A stretch of 64,000 nt of DNA. Origin: Pseudomonas sp. PSE14. GTDB taxonomy: Bacteria; Pseudomonadota; Gammaproteobacteria; Pseudomonadales; Pseudomonadaceae. The notes under the pieces are model-generated. The model did not search any database. It saw nothing but the letters and a program-made list of their open reading frames with translations, and had not been told where the DNA came from. Location: contig NZ_CP115669.1 of the NCBI RefSeq assembly GCF_029203285.1, forward strand, positions 5,332,001 to 5,396,000, read 5' to 3'. The first letter of the stretch is position 1; every line of letters starts with the position of its first letter. Shown piece after piece: positions 35,436 to 46,647 of the stretch. The translations under genes and the position numbers were made by a program.

Positions 35436-37127
35436 TCAGCGCGCCCCGGCGATGTCCTGCTGGATGCTGGAGAAGGGACGCGCCCAGGGCTTGGAAGCCT
35501 GGATCTTTGCCGGCAGCTTCTTGATCGCTGCCTGTGCGGCCGTGCGGTCAGCGAAGCTGCCGTAAGTCACGACGTAGAACGGCTTGCCCTGCAGGTTCTT
35601 GCGGAAGTAGCGGTAGTCGCCACCACCCTGCTGGCTGATGAAGGCCTTGGCGCTGGCTTCCGAGCCGGTGCCCAGCACCTGCACGGAGTAGCGAGAACCT
35701 GCCTGGGACTGGTACCAACTACTGCTGCCGGCGCTGCCGGTGGCCGCTGCGGGTTTGCTGGCCGAGGCCGGCTTGGCGCTGGCAACGGTGGTGGCGGGCT
35801 TGGTCGCTGCCGGCTTGGCCGCCGGAGTAGGCTTGGCCGAAGCTGTGGCGGCGGGTTTGACCGGTTGCGGGGCTGCGGCCTGGGTCGGCGCGGGCTTCGG
35901 AGTCGGTTGGGCCACTGGCTGCGACTGGGTCGGCGCCGGCGGCACCGGGTTCAGCGGAGCCGGGCCATTGTTGGCCAGCGGCGTTACCGGCGGCGCGGAG
36001 GTCGTCACGGTCGGCGGAATGGCCGCGGACGGCATACCGCCTTCATCGGCATCTTCCTGGCCGCCGGCCTGGGCCATCGGTTCGCGGATCACCGGCTGGC
36101 TCTCGCCCACCAGTGGCAGCGGCAGCGGCTGATTAGAACCGGCGAACTCGACAGACGGGCCAGCACCCTGAGCATCCGGCGTCGGCTGGGCGCCCGGTTG
36201 CGGGGCGGCGCCGCCCAGCGGCAGCTGGGAAGAGGTTTGCGCAGCGGTGTTATTGGCGGACTCTGGCTTGCTGGTCTTGCCCTGCATGAACCAGGCAGCG
36301 ATGACGCCGATGGCGACCACACCCAGGATCGCCAAATGCTTTTTCGGCAGCTTGAAGCCTGGGCCAGCCGCCTTGCGAGCGCCACCGCGGTCAGCCAGCA
36401 TCGCCTCGATCATGGCGTCGCGAGCGCTCTGGTTGATCGCTCCCGGCCAGCCGCCGGACTGCTCGTGAATGTCGGCCAACAGGTCAGCGGAAATCAGTTC
36501 GATGCCCTGCCCGGCACCTTCCAGGCGCTGCGCCAGGTACTCGCGGGTTTCCTCTTCGCTGTAGGGCTGCAGTTCAATGGCATGAAAACGCTCCTCGCCT
36601 TCGGACAGCACCTCCAGACGCGACAGCAGCGCCGGCTCGCCGAACAGGAAGACGTGCAGGCGCGCCTCGGTGTTGCCGGCAGCCAGAAGCAGCAGCACTT
36701 CCAGTGCGTCATCGCGCAGTTGCTCGGCATCGTCCACCAGCAGGTAAACGTCCTGCCCAGTGATCGCCAGTTGGGCGACCTTGGCCAGGATGGGCTCGAG
36801 GCTGGTCTGGGTGATGCCCAGGCCCTGGGCCAGTTGGCGCAGCAGGGTGGCCTCGTCGGTGACCGAGCGGCCGGAGATGACCACGCTGGAGACCGCGTCC
36901 TTGTTAGTGCTGGCCACCAGCGCCTGGCGCAGCAGCGTCTTGCCGCTGCCCAGCGGGCCGGTCACGGCCAGCAGCAGGTGGCTATAGCGCGCCAGGTGGT
37001 GCAGCTGGCCCAGTACGGGCTTGCGCTGCGCCGGGAAGAACTTGAAGCCGGGAACCCGCGGTGCGAACGGGTCATGGCTGAACTGGTAGTGGGCCAGGAA
37101 GGCCTCGTCGGCATGCAAACTGGACAT
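35436..37127 (-). CDS. AAA ATPase with C-terminal SPOR domain (DamX-like)
   Basis: A 563-residue protein. It has an N-terminal ExeA-like AAA domain (about 1-260) with Walker A GPLGSGKTLL and Walker B YLLVDDAEQL. One membrane helix follows at about 290-310 (HLAILGVVAIGVIAAWFM), then a long Pro/Ala/Gln-rich periplasmic linker. A C-terminal SPOR domain (about 485-555; RYSVQVLGTG, YFRKNLQGKPFYVVTYGSF) binds denuded septal peptidoglycan. The gene sits directly after aroB, where damX lies in gammaproteobacteria; E. coli DamX lacks the ATPase. A role at the division septum is inferred from SPOR and the location. It follows aroB by 6 bp, so the two are co-translated. Confidence 0.88.
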   Translation of the reverse strand: MSSLHADEAFLAHYQFSHDPFAPRVPGFKFFPAQRKPVLGQLHHLARYSHLLLAVTGPLGSGKTLLRQALVASTNKDAVSSVVISGRSVTDEATLLRQLAQGLGITQTSLEPILAKVAQLAITGQDVYLLVDDAEQLRDDALEVLLLLAAGNTEARLHVFLFGEPALLSRLEVLSEGEERFHAIELQPYSEEETREYLAQRLEGAGQGIELISADLLADIHEQSGGWPGAINQSARDAMIEAMLADRGGARKAAGPGFKLPKKHLAILGVVAIGVIAAWFMQGKTSKPESANNTAAQTSSQLPLGGAAPQPGAQPTPDAQGAGPSVEFAGSNQPLPLPLVGESQPVIREPMAQAGGQEDADEGGMPSAAIPPTVTTSAPPVTPLANNGPAPLNPVPPAPTQSQPVAQPTPKPAPTQAAAPQPVKPAATASAKPTPAAKPAATKPATTVASAKPASASKPAAATGSAGSSSWYQSQAGSRYSVQVLGTGSEASAKAFISQQGGGDYRYFRKNLQGKPFYVVTYGSFADRTAAQAAIKKLPAKIQASKPWARPFSSIQQDIAGAR

Positions 37128-37133
37128 GGGACC

Positions 37134-38240
37134 TCAGTGTTCTCCTGCCTGACCGACCAGTGCCTGGTAGTCAGTGCGCAGTGTTTCTTCCAGAATCTCA
37201 CGGGGGAATTCGGCGGTCACGACCGCGCCCCCCAGCCCTTGGAGCAAGACCAGACGCAAACGGCCATCGAGCACTTTCTTGTCGACGGCCATGTGCTCGA
37301 GAAAATGCTCGGCGTTCATTTCCTGCGGTGGGACCACCGGCAGCTTCGCCGCGGCCAGCAGACGGATACCGCGGTCGAGCTCGGCCTTTGTCAGCCATCC
37401 CAGCCGATGCGACATCTCGAGTGCCATCACGGTTCCCGCACCCACGGCCTCTCCGTGCAACCAGACGCCATAACCCATATGGGTCTCGATGGCGTGGCCG
37501 AAGGTATGGCCGAGGTTGAGGGTTGCGCGGACGCCGGTTTCCTTCTCGTCGGCGCCGACCACGCGGGCCTTGGCGGCGCAGGAGCGCTCGATGGCCTCGG
37601 TCAGCGCAGTCGGCTCCAGCGCCAGCAGGTCATCCATGTGCGCCTCCAGCCAGGTCAGGAACGGCTCGTCGCAGATGAAGCCGTACTTGATGACTTCCGC
37701 CAGACCGGCGGACAGTTCGCGTGGCGGCAGTGTGCGCAAGGTGGTGGTGTCGATGACCACGGCCTGAGGCTGGTAGAACGCGCCGATCATGTTCTTGCCC
37801 AGCGGGTGGTTGATGCCGGTCTTGCCGCCCACCGAGGAATCCACCTGGGACAGCAGGGTGGTCGGCACCTGGATGAAGTCGACGCCGCGCTGGTAACAGG
37901 CAGCGGCGAAGCCGGTCATGTCGCCGATGACGCCGCCGCCCAGGGCGATCAGGGTGGTCTTGCGGTCGTGGCGCGCCTTGAGCAGCTCATCGAAGATCAG
38001 CTGCAGGGTTTCCCACTGTTTATAGGCCTCACCGTCAGGCAGCACGACCGAGGTGATCTTGTAGCCAGCCAGGGTTTTCTGCAGTCGATCCAGGTACAGC
38101 GGCGCGATGGTTTCGTTGGTGACGATGGCTACCTGACGGCCGCGGATATGCGGCTCGAAGTAGTGCGGATCATCCAGCAGCCCCTCACCGATGTAGATCG
38201 GGTAGCTGCGATCGGCCAGATCGACATTGAGTGTGCGCAT
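37134..38240 (-). CDS. aroB: 3-dehydroquinate synthase AroB
   Basis: A 368-residue AroB, the P. aeruginosa length. It converts DAHP to 3-dehydroquinate, step 2 of the shikimate pathway, using NAD+ and a metal. Visible family segments are [39 protein letters not shown] (NAD site), [26 protein letters not shown] and the metal ligands E in AEVIKYG and H in [12 protein letters not shown]. The ATG at 38238-38240 (MRTLNVDL) is preferred to an ATG five codons upstream because it reproduces the family start. It follows aroK by about 50 bp. Confidence 0.96.
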   Translation of the reverse strand: MRTLNVDLADRSYPIYIGEGLLDDPHYFEPHIRGRQVAIVTNETIAPLYLDRLQKTLAGYKITSVVLPDGEAYKQWETLQLIFDELLKARHDRKTTLIALGGGVIGDMTGFAAACYQRGVDFIQVPTTLLSQVDSSVGGKTGINHPLGKNMIGAFYQPQAVVIDTTTLRTLPPRELSAGLAEVIKYGFICDEPFLTWLEAHMDDLLALEPTALTEAIERSCAAKARVVGADEKETGVRATLNLGHTFGHAIETHMGYGVWLHGEAVGAGTVMALEMSHRLGWLTKAELDRGIRLLAAAKLPVVPPQEMNAEHFLEHMAVDKKVLDGRLRLVLLQGLGGAVVTAEFPREILEETLRTDYQALVGQAGEH

Positions 38241-38290
38241 GAAACCCCCAGGCAAGAAAGGGGACTAGGATACCGCAGATTGGAGCGCCG

Positions 38291-38809
38291 TTAATGGCGC
38301 TCCAACTCACGCAAGCGCTCCAGAATCTCCAGAACCACGAGGCGCGGCGGCCGCTCGTCGGTTTCGATGATCACATCGGCGATTTCGCGATACAGCGGAT
38401 CGCGCAGCTGCATGAGGTCACGGAGGATCTGGTCCGGATTGGGCTTCTGCAGCAGCGGACGGTTCTTGTCGCGTGCAGTTCGGGAAATCTGCTGCTCGAC
38501 CGAGGCGTGCAGGTAGATGACCTGGCCGCCAGCCTTGAGTATCTGGCGGTTGGCGTCACGCATGACTGCGCCGCCGCCGGTGGCGATCACCATGCCACCG
38601 GCGGCGCATAGCTCGGCAAGCATCGACTGCTCACGCTCGCGGAAGCCTGCCTCGCCCTCGACATCGAATATCCAGGGGATGTTGGCTCCGCAGCGCTGCT
38701 CGATCTCTTTATCCGAATCCTTGAAAACGAGGTGAAGCTCTTTGGCGAGAAGACGCCCGATGGTGCTTTTCCCAGCCCCCATCGGGCCTACCAGAATCAA
38801 ATTGGACAC
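38291..38809 (-). CDS. aroK: Shikimate kinase AroK
   Basis: A 172-residue kinase that phosphorylates shikimate at O3. Walker A is [13 protein letters not shown], with the shikimate-binding [11 protein letters not shown] and the lid [12 protein letters not shown]. The start is ambiguous. GTG at 38807-38809 gives [11 protein letters not shown] and the usual length of 172. A TTG at 38819-38821 would add four codons and overlap the pilQ stop (TTGA). Neither has a strong RBS; the gene is probably translationally coupled to pilQ. Confidence 0.93.
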   Translation of the reverse strand: MSNLILVGPMGAGKSTIGRLLAKELHLVFKDSDKEIEQRCGANIPWIFDVEGEAGFREREQSMLAELCAAGGMVIATGGGAVMRDANRQILKAGGQVIYLHASVEQQISRTARDKNRPLLQKPNPDQILRDLMQLRDPLYREIADVIIETDERPPRLVVLEILERLRELERH

Positions 38810-38817
38810 GACATTGA

Positions 38818-41010
38818 TCAACGGCCGACTGCAAAGGCCTGATTATTCATGATCCGCGGGGTAAGGAAAACCAGCAGCTCGTTCTTGCTGTCAGTTACCG
38901 AGTCACGACGGAACAGGCGGCCAATGAAGGGAACGTCGCCCAGGAACGGAACCTTGTCGGTAGCCTTGGTCTGGGTGTTGGAGAACACACCACCGATCAC
39001 GATGGTCTCGCCATCGTTGACCAGCACCTTGGCGTTCACCTCGTTCTTCTTGATCGGCGGTACGCCGTTCAGCGCGTTGGCGTAGTCCGGCTCATCCTTG
39101 TTGACCTTCACTTCCATGATGATGCGGTTATCCGGGGTGATCTGCGGGGTCACTTCCAAGGCCAGAGCGGCTTCCTTGAAGGACACCGAGGTAGCACCGC
39201 TGGAGCTGGCCTCCTGGTAGGGGATCTCCGAGCCCTTGAGGATCTTCGCGGTTTCCTTGTCGGAGGTGACGACCTTCGGCTGGGAGACCACTTCACCGTT
39301 ACCGCTCTTCTCCATGGCGGACAGTTGCAGGTCGAGCATGGCGTGATCGCTCAGGAAGCCAATGCCGATACCCGAGGTGCTGTTGGCTACGCCCATGTCA
39401 ACGAACGGCACCGGCGCCACGCCATCCTGTGCCTTGAAGTTGCCAATCGTATCGGTACCCGGCAGGAACAGTTGGCCGTCGCTGACTGTACGCGCGCCAT
39501 CCTTGCCGTAGAAGTCCCAATTGCCGGAACTGAACGCACCGCCCCAGCGCACACCCAGGCTCTTGCTGTAGTCCACAGCGGCCTCGACGATGCGCGCCTC
39601 GATCATCACCTGGCGAACCGGGATATCCAGTTGGGCAACAATACGGCGCAACTCATCCAGGCGGTCCTGAGTTTGGTAGGCAATGATCGCGTTGGTGCGA
39701 TCATCAACGGTGAGCGAGCCACGATTATCTGCGCCCGCCGCCTGCGGCGCACCCGGAACACCTGGAGCACCTACTCCGGTTACCGACTGGAACAGCTTGG
39801 CAATATCAGCCGCCTTCGCGTAGTTCACCTGGATCAGCTCGCGACGCAGGGGAGCCAGTTCGGAAATCTGCTTCTGCGCCTCCAGCTCCTGACGCTCGCG
39901 CGCGGCGATCTCTTCCGCCGGCGCAACCAGCAGAACGTTACCCACCTTGCGCTTGTCCAGCCCCTTGGTCTTCAGCACCAGGTCCAGCGCCTGATCCCAC
40001 GGCACATTCTGCAGACGCAGGGTGATGTTGCCCTGAACGGTATCGGACGCCACCAGGTTCAGGTCGGTGAAGTCGGCAATCAGCTGCAGCACCGAGCGTA
40101 CATCGATGTCCTGGAAGTTCAGCGACAGCTTCTCGCCGGTGTAGGCAAAGGTATCCTTCTTGCGCTTCTCGGCATCGTCCTGGGTCAGCGGCTTGATGCT
40201 GACGGTCATCCGGTTGTCGGTCTGATAGACGAGATAGTCGTATATGCCGGTAGGCTCGATGGTGATGCTGGCCTTGTCGCCCGCCGCGGCAGCATTGACG
40301 AACTGCACCGGCGTGGCGAAATCCTTCACATCCAGGCGCACGCGCAGGTTGTCGGGCAACTGGGTACGCGGGAACTCCAGGCGAATCTTGCCGCCCTGCT
40401 CCTGGATATCCGGGCTGACGGTCGGATCGGAAAGGTCGATCACGACATTGCCTTCACCCTGTTCGCCACGCTGGAAGTCGATATTGCGAATCGCCTTGCC
40501 GGCCGGAACGTAAGGCTTGGGTTGAGCGGGCTTGGCAACCGGAGCGGGAGCCGGCGCGGCAGAAGCATAGGAGCTCGAAGCAGCCCCCGCCCCACCGACC
40601 ACGACGTACAGATTCGAACCTTCCGACCGGGTGGTATAAGGCACCAGGGTGGCCAGGTTGACGATCAGGCGAGTGCGATCTTTCGCCTCAACCACCGTCA
40701 GGCTGCGGGCATTACCCACACCCAGCTCACGGTTCTTGCTACCCAGCTTGTTCTGCACACCTGGCAGATCCAGCGCGATACGCGCCGGCTGCTCAATGGT
40801 GTAACCGCGCGGCGTCGCCACCGGGCCGTCGAAGCCCAGTTTCAGCTCGACCCGGTCGCCCGGCAGGGCTGCCACATCGACGCTCTGCAGGTTGGCCGCC
40901 AGCAAAGCCGGCGCAAAGACTGCCGCGAGCAAGGAGATGCTCAGGCGGGAAAGCATTTTGTTCATCGTCTGAATCCGTCGTGCAGACTGCAGTTTGTTAT
41001 CCATGTTCAT
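38818..41010 (-). CDS. pilQ: Type IV pilus secretin PilQ
   Basis: A 730-residue outer-membrane secretin through which the pilus leaves the cell. After a signal peptide ([19 protein letters not shown]) come two AMIN peptidoglycan-binding domains (about 40-290) and an STN/N0 domain with N1 ([24 protein letters not shown]). The C-terminal secretin domain follows ([51 protein letters not shown]). The ATG at 41008-41010 gives a 17-residue basic leader before the signal; an internal ATG at 40963-40965 would also work and is closer to the PAO1 start. It begins 8 bp after the pilP stop. Confidence 0.96.
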   Translation of the reverse strand: MNMDNKLQSARRIQTMNKMLSRLSISLLAAVFAPALLAANLQSVDVAALPGDRVELKLGFDGPVATPRGYTIEQPARIALDLPGVQNKLGSKNRELGVGNARSLTVVEAKDRTRLIVNLATLVPYTTRSEGSNLYVVVGGAGAASSSYASAAPAPAPVAKPAQPKPYVPAGKAIRNIDFQRGEQGEGNVVIDLSDPTVSPDIQEQGGKIRLEFPRTQLPDNLRVRLDVKDFATPVQFVNAAAAGDKASITIEPTGIYDYLVYQTDNRMTVSIKPLTQDDAEKRKKDTFAYTGEKLSLNFQDIDVRSVLQLIADFTDLNLVASDTVQGNITLRLQNVPWDQALDLVLKTKGLDKRKVGNVLLVAPAEEIAARERQELEAQKQISELAPLRRELIQVNYAKAADIAKLFQSVTGVGAPGVPGAPQAAGADNRGSLTVDDRTNAIIAYQTQDRLDELRRIVAQLDIPVRQVMIEARIVEAAVDYSKSLGVRWGGAFSSGNWDFYGKDGARTVSDGQLFLPGTDTIGNFKAQDGVAPVPFVDMGVANSTSGIGIGFLSDHAMLDLQLSAMEKSGNGEVVSQPKVVTSDKETAKILKGSEIPYQEASSSGATSVSFKEAALALEVTPQITPDNRIIMEVKVNKDEPDYANALNGVPPIKKNEVNAKVLVNDGETIVIGGVFSNTQTKATDKVPFLGDVPFIGRLFRRDSVTDSKNELLVFLTPRIMNNQAFAVGR

Positions 41011-41018
41011 CCCCGCCC

Positions 41019-41543
41019 TTAGGAGCGTTCCTTGAGGGTCAGGCTGCGCGGACGCTCGAGCCAGCCCCCTTCGCCATCAGGAACGATTTCAATCACGTCG
41101 ATCTTGCCTTCGCTGATGGCAACGATCTTGCCGTCGTTGCGCCCCAGATAGTCGCCGATCCGCACCCGGTGCACCCCTCCTGCACCTTTTACGAGAGCGA
41201 ACATCTGGTTATCCCTGGACAAGGTTCCCACCATCTCGAAGGTCTCGATATTGAAGCCTTCCAGGAACTGCTTGACCCGGGTTTCGTCAGGCTTGACCAC
41301 CTTGTTGCCCTTCTGCTTCACCGCCAGGTCGATCTTGACCGGGGGCTGGAACGGGCTGCGCAATGCCGAGGCACTGTAGGTAAACGCTTCATACGGCTGG
41401 AACTTGGGCAGTGGCTCGATCGCCCCCTTGGGACGCGCGCGGACTTCGTCCATATAGGCCTGCAGATCGCTGAAGTCGCCTCCAGCACCACACCCGTTCA
41501 AACTCAGCAGCAGACAACCGCAAATGATCAGGCGCCCCCTCAT
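41019..41543 (-). CDS. pilP: Type IV pilus alignment lipoprotein PilP
   Basis: A 174-residue inner-membrane lipoprotein. Its lipobox is visible in a signal peptide ending NGCGAGG (cysteine 18). The low-complexity N-terminal region is followed by the beta-sandwich HR domain (about 75-165; FNIETFEMVGTLSRDNQMFALVK, RVRIGDYLGRNDGKIVAISEG). PilP joins the PilNO heterodimer to the PilQ secretin. Its start overlaps the pilO stop by 4 bp (ATGA), showing tight translational coupling. Confidence 0.95.
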   Translation of the reverse strand: MRGRLIICGCLLLSLNGCGAGGDFSDLQAYMDEVRARPKGAIEPLPKFQPYEAFTYSASALRSPFQPPVKIDLAVKQKGNKVVKPDETRVKQFLEGFNIETFEMVGTLSRDNQMFALVKGAGGVHRVRIGDYLGRNDGKIVAISEGKIDVIEIVPDGEGGWLERPRSLTLKERS

Positions 41544-42190
41544 TTCTTGGCTCCCGCGCTCGGGGCATTGACCTTCGTGCCCTTGTCGTTATAGCGATAG
41601 GTCTTGGCCAGGATGGTCATCCTCAGCCTGGACGTACTGTCGGCGCTGGCCGGCTTGATCTCGAAGTCGTGCAAGGTGACGATGCGCGGAAGGCTGGACA
41701 CACCACTGACGAAAGTCGCCAGGTCGTGATAACCGCCCACGACACTGATCTGGATGGGCAACTCGATATAGAACTGCTGGGTCACTTCCGGCAGCAGCTT
41801 GATCTCCTCGAACTCGAGACCACTCCCCAGGCCGGTACGGGTGATGTCTTCGAGCAGGCCGGGCACTTCGGTGTCACTGGGCAGCTGCCGCAGCAAGGCG
41901 CCGAAGGACTCTTCCATTTCCTTCATCTGAGTCTTGTAGGCTTCCAGATTGGCCGCCTGGAATGCCTTGGAGGAAAACTGCTGCTTGAGCGTTTCCTCTT
42001 CAGCGCGCTGCCGATCCAGTTGTTCCTGCATGTCCTTCAGATGGAAGTTGTAGCCAAGCGCGAGTACCACGGCCGTGAGCAGGATACAGGCGATGACCTT
42101 GACCGCCGCCGGCCAGGAGCCAAGGTTGTTCAGGTCAAGGTCGTTGATGTCGATCTTGCGCAAGCTCTCGAGGGAACTGGCCAGACTCAT
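41540..42190 (-). CDS. pilO: Type IV pilus alignment protein PilO
   Basis: A 216-residue bitopic membrane protein. It has a cytoplasmic N-terminus, one membrane helix at about 29-50 (VKVIACILLTAVVLALGY), a coiled coil (about 52-105, LKDMQEQLDRQRAEEETLKQQ) and a ferredoxin-like periplasmic domain. It forms a heterodimer with PilN. It overlaps pilN by 4 bp (ATGA) at its start and pilP by 4 bp at its end. Confidence 0.95.
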   Translation of the reverse strand: MSLASSLESLRKIDINDLDLNNLGSWPAAVKVIACILLTAVVLALGYNFHLKDMQEQLDRQRAEEETLKQQFSSKAFQAANLEAYKTQMKEMEESFGALLRQLPSDTEVPGLLEDITRTGLGSGLEFEEIKLLPEVTQQFYIELPIQISVVGGYHDLATFVSGVSSLPRIVTLHDFEIKPASADSTSRLRMTILAKTYRYNDKGTKVNAPSAGAKK

Positions 42191-42779
42191 TTCTTGGCTC
42201 CTTGCGCGACGTTCTTCTGCTCCGCCTCTTCCGCTCCGGGCTGGGTCTGCTGAACCGTCAGCTGGAAGATGTTCGCCTGGTCCACAGCGCCCTGGGTCAC
42301 CGCCTTCACTTCAGTCAGGTTCGGCGCCTTCAGCCACTCGGAAGCATCCAGGTTACGCATCAGGTTGGACACCCGGTTGTTCGACTCGGCCGCCCCTGCG
42401 ATGGCGATGGACTTCCCGGTCATCTTCAGGTCGGTGAAATAGACACCGTCGGGCAACGTACGGACCAACTGATCGAACACACGGCCAATGATCGGTCGGT
42501 TGCCCTGCAGATCCGAAATGATCTTCATACGCTCCAGCAACTGCTGGCGGCGAGTCTTCAGCTCGCTGATTTCCTTGATCCGCGCATCAAGCACGGTGAT
42601 TTCCTTGCGCAGGAAATCATTGCGCGCGTTCTGGTTCTCGATGGCCGCATTGAAGTACTGGTCACCCAGGAAGACCAGCGCCCCCGAGGCCAGCAGCACC
42701 GCCCCCAGAGTCACGAGGAAGCGCTGCTTGCGCTCCTCGCGCAGCTGTTCCCGCCACGGCAATAGGTTGATGCGAGTCA

Positions 42780-42780
<1 letters not shown>
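42187..42780 (-). CDS. pilN: Type IV pilus alignment protein PilN
   Basis: A 197-residue bitopic protein. Its N-terminal tail contains the INLLPWR motif that docks into PilM, followed by a membrane helix (about 24-42, FLVTLGAVLLASGALVFLG), a coiled coil and a ferredoxin-like periplasmic domain. The start codon overlaps the pilM stop by one base. Confidence 0.96.
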
Positions 42781-43871
<1,091 letters not shown>

Positions 43872-43926
43872 TTACGGACGATTTATGTTTTTTCACATTA
43901 GATACCAGACTTGACACCTGCGCAAA

Positions 43927-43956
43927 TGGCTCGCCGGGAAAAAAACTGCTTATAAT
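43927..43956 (+). promoter_or_regulatory. Candidate ponA promoter in the pilM/ponA divergent region
   Basis: A perfect TATAAT at 43951-43956, preceded by TG three bases earlier (near extended -10), with only a weak -35 (TGGCTC at 43927-43932, 18-bp spacer). The consensus TTGACA at 43911-43916 is too far away to pair with it. The pilM promoter should lie to the left on the other strand but I cannot place it. Confidence 0.45.
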
Positions 43957-44029
43957 GTGATCAGCTTTTCCCTTTTTACCGCGCCATCCGCTTAACTCTT
44001 TCTTTTCTCTGGAAATCCAAGACCTTCCA

Positions 44030-46468
44030 ATGCGCCTGCTGAAGTTTCTGTGGTGGACCTGCGTCACCATAATCTGTGGATTGCTGCTCAGTTTCAGCGG
44101 CGCCTACCTCTACCTCAGCCCTAACCTCCCGTCCGTGGAGGCCTTACGCAACGTGCGTTTGCAGATGCCGTTGCGGGTGTACAGCAGCGATAACAAATTG
44201 ATAGCAGAGTTTGGCGAGATGCGCCGCACGCCAATTCGTTTTGCTGAAATCCCCCAGGATTTCACCCACGCACTGCTATCGGCCGAGGATGACAACTTCG
44301 CCAACCATTATGGCGTGGACGTAAAAAGCCTGATGCGTGCTGCCGCGCAATTATTGAAGACCGGGCACATCCAGACGGGTGGCAGCACCATCACCATGCA
44401 GGTGGCGAAGAACTACTTCCTCACCAACGAACGCAGTTTCTCCCGAAAGATCAATGAGATATTGCTGGCATTACAGATCGAGCGGTCACTGACCAAAGAT
44501 GAGATCCTCGAGCTGTACGTCAACAAGATCTATCTGGGCAACCGCGCCTACGGCGTGGAGGCCGCTGCCCAGGTCTATTACGGCAAGTCGATCAAGGACC
44601 TCAGCCTGGCGCAGATGGCGATGATCGCCGGCCTGCCGAAGGCACCGTCGCGCTATAACCCGCTGGCCAACCCCGCACGCAGCCTGGAACGCCGCAACTG
44701 GATCCTCGAGCGCATGCTCAAGCTGGGCTTCATCGATCAGCCGCGCTATGAAGCCGCGGTCAAGGAGCCGATTGCAGCCTCCTATCACGTACAGAGCCCC
44801 GAACTGGCCGCCCCCTACATCGCCGAAATGGCGCGCGCCGAACTGGTCGGCCGCTTCGGCGGCGACGCCTATACCGAGGGTTACCGCGTTTACACCACTG
44901 TGCGCAGCGACCTGCAGGAAGATGCCAATACCGCGCTGCGCGACGGTCTGCAGGAATACGACCAACGTCATGGCTATCGCGGCCCGGAAACCCGCCTGCC
45001 GGGCAAGACCCGTGATGCCTGGCGCCAGGCGATCGCTCAGCAACGCCCGCTCGGCGGCCTGGAGCCGGCCATCGTTGTCCAGGTGGAAAAGAGCGGCGCC
45101 CTGGTGATGACCCGCGATGGCAAGGAAGAAGCCCTCGGCTGGGACGGCATGAAGTGGGCACGCCCCTATCTCAGCAACAACAGCATGGGCCCGATGCCTC
45201 GCCAGCCCAGCGACGTGGTCCAACCTGGCGACGTGATCCGCGTGCAGCGCCGCGACGACGGCTCGCTGCGCCTGAGCCAGGTGCCGGCTGCACAGAGCGC
45301 GCTGGTCTCGCTGAACCCACAGGATGGCGCGATCATGGCGCTGGTCGGCGGCTTCTCCTTCGAGCAGAGCAACTACAACCGCGCGACCCAGGCCAAGCGC
45401 CAGCCCGGTTCCAGCTTCAAGCCGTTCATCTACAGCGCCGCGCTGGACAACGGCTTCACCGCCGCCTCGCTGATCAACGACGCCCCCGTGGTGTTCTACG
45501 ACGAGTACCTGGACAAGGTCTGGCGGCCGAAGAACGACACCAACACCTTCCTCGGCCCGATCCCGATGCGCGAGGCGCTGTACAAGTCGCGCAACATGGT
45601 GTCGATCCGCATTCTCCAAGGGTTGGGCGTCGAGCGAGCGCGCACCTACATCAGCCGCTTCGGCTTCAACAAGGACGAGCTGCCGCCGAACCTGTCGATG
45701 GCCCTCGGCACCGCCACCCTGACGCCGCTGGAAATCGCCTCCGCCTGGAGCACCTTCGCCAATGGCGGCTTCAAGGTTTCGCCCTACGTGGTCGAGCGCA
45801 TCGAAAGCCGCGACGGCCAGGTGGTCTACCAGGCCAATCCGCCGCGGGTACCCAATGACGAGGCGCAAACCGAACAAGCCCAGGCCCCGGCTCAGCCCAG
45901 CGGAACCAACGAGCTGGGTAACGACGACCCGAGCCTGGCCAAGACCACCATCGAACCGGCTGCCGCCGAGCGCATCATTGATGCCCGTACCGCCTACATC
46001 ATGACCAGCATGCTGCAGGACGTAATCAAACGCGGCACCGGCCGCCGCGCCCTGGCGCTCAAGCGTGATGACCTGGCGGGCAAGACCGGCACCACCAACG
46101 AGTCCAAGGACGCCTGGTTCTCCGGCTTCAACGCCGACTACATGACCACCGTCTGGGTCGGGTTCGACCAGCCGGACAGCCTCGGCCGCGCCGAATACGG
46201 CGGCAACGTCGCCCTGCCGATCTGGATGCGTTACATGGGCGCCGCGCTGAAGGACAAGCCGTCGCACCTGCTGCCCGAGCCCGCCGGCATGGTCAGCCTG
46301 CGTATCGACCCGATTACCGGTCGCGCAGCGGCACCGGGCACGCCGGGCGCCTACTTCGAGCTGTTCAAGAACGAAGACACGCCGCCTTCGATGAGCGAAC
46401 TGGCACCGGGAAGCGCGCCGGGAAGCGGTATGCCGGCGGAAGAAGAAGCGCCTATCGACCTGTTCTGA
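44030..46468 (+). CDS. ponA: Penicillin-binding protein 1A (bifunctional transglycosylase/transpeptidase)
   Basis: An 812-residue class A PBP. It has a short cytoplasmic N-terminus and a membrane anchor at about 7-30 (FLWWTCVTIICGLLLSFSGAYLYL). The glycosyltransferase domain carries AEDDNFANHYGVD (catalytic Glu), GGSTITMQVAKN and EILELYVNKIYLG. An OB-like domain spans about 290-390. The transpeptidase domain has SSFK (PGSSFKPF), the SRN box (YKSRNMVS) and KTGT (AGKTGTTNESKDAWF). It polymerises and crosslinks peptidoglycan. It is divergent from pilMNOPQ, the standard Pseudomonas arrangement. Confidence 0.97.
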   Translation: MRLLKFLWWTCVTIICGLLLSFSGAYLYLSPNLPSVEALRNVRLQMPLRVYSSDNKLIAEFGEMRRTPIRFAEIPQDFTHALLSAEDDNFANHYGVDVKSLMRAAAQLLKTGHIQTGGSTITMQVAKNYFLTNERSFSRKINEILLALQIERSLTKDEILELYVNKIYLGNRAYGVEAAAQVYYGKSIKDLSLAQMAMIAGLPKAPSRYNPLANPARSLERRNWILERMLKLGFIDQPRYEAAVKEPIAASYHVQSPELAAPYIAEMARAELVGRFGGDAYTEGYRVYTTVRSDLQEDANTALRDGLQEYDQRHGYRGPETRLPGKTRDAWRQAIAQQRPLGGLEPAIVVQVEKSGALVMTRDGKEEALGWDGMKWARPYLSNNSMGPMPRQPSDVVQPGDVIRVQRRDDGSLRLSQVPAAQSALVSLNPQDGAIMALVGGFSFEQSNYNRATQAKRQPGSSFKPFIYSAALDNGFTAASLINDAPVVFYDEYLDKVWRPKNDTNTFLGPIPMREALYKSRNMVSIRILQGLGVERARTYISRFGFNKDELPPNLSMALGTATLTPLEIASAWSTFANGGFKVSPYVVERIESRDGQVVYQANPPRVPNDEAQTEQAQAPAQPSGTNELGNDDPSLAKTTIEPAAAERIIDARTAYIMTSMLQDVIKRGTGRRALALKRDDLAGKTGTTNESKDAWFSGFNADYMTTVWVGFDQPDSLGRAEYGGNVALPIWMRYMGAALKDKPSHLLPEPAGMVSLRIDPITGRAAAPGTPGAYFELFKNEDTPPSMSELAPGSAPGSGMPAEEEAPIDLF

Positions 46469-46481
46469 CAGGCAAGTGAAA

Positions 46482-46504
46482 GCCCCTCGCAAGAGGGGCC
46501 TTTA
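46482..46504 (+). terminator. Terminator after ponA
   Basis: GCCCCTC-gcaa-GAGGGGC with a GCAA tetraloop, followed by a short T run (CTTTA), 14 bp after the ponA stop. Confidence 0.7.
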
Positions 46505-46514
46505 CATTGAAAGA

Positions 46515-46533
46515 ATGATTCTCAAAGAATCAT
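46515..46533. promoter_or_regulatory. Perfect 19-bp palindrome, Fur-box-like
   Basis: ATGATTCTCAAAGAATCAT: 8-bp arms with a 3-bp centre. It resembles AATGATTCTC-type Fur boxes in pseudomonads. It is 115 bp upstream of the next gene, a small membrane protein. The palindrome is certain; Fur binding is inference. Confidence 0.5.
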
Positions 46534-46647
46534 GGCATTTCGCCAAGGCATTGATTAATCTGCACTTGCGGCGGCGAACAACCCCGGACGGCCGACCCCA
46601 TCCGGCGCGTCAGGGGCTTCCCGCAGCAACGAAAACAGGACGCTCAC

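Noticed and set aside
35391-38294. 967-codon open frame antisense to the damX-like gene and aroB
   Set aside because: Shadow; it starts inside a terminator and spans two known genes.
38819-38821. TTG start for aroK overlapping the pilQ stop
   Set aside because: GTG at 38807-38809 gives the family length and N-terminus; TTG remains possible.
39325-41022. 565-codon open frame antisense to pilQ
   Set aside because: Shadow of pilQ; composition typical of a reverse frame.
43911-43916. Consensus TTGACA upstream of ponA as a -35 box
   Set aside because: It is 34 bp from TATAAT; no -10 lies at 16-18 bp.
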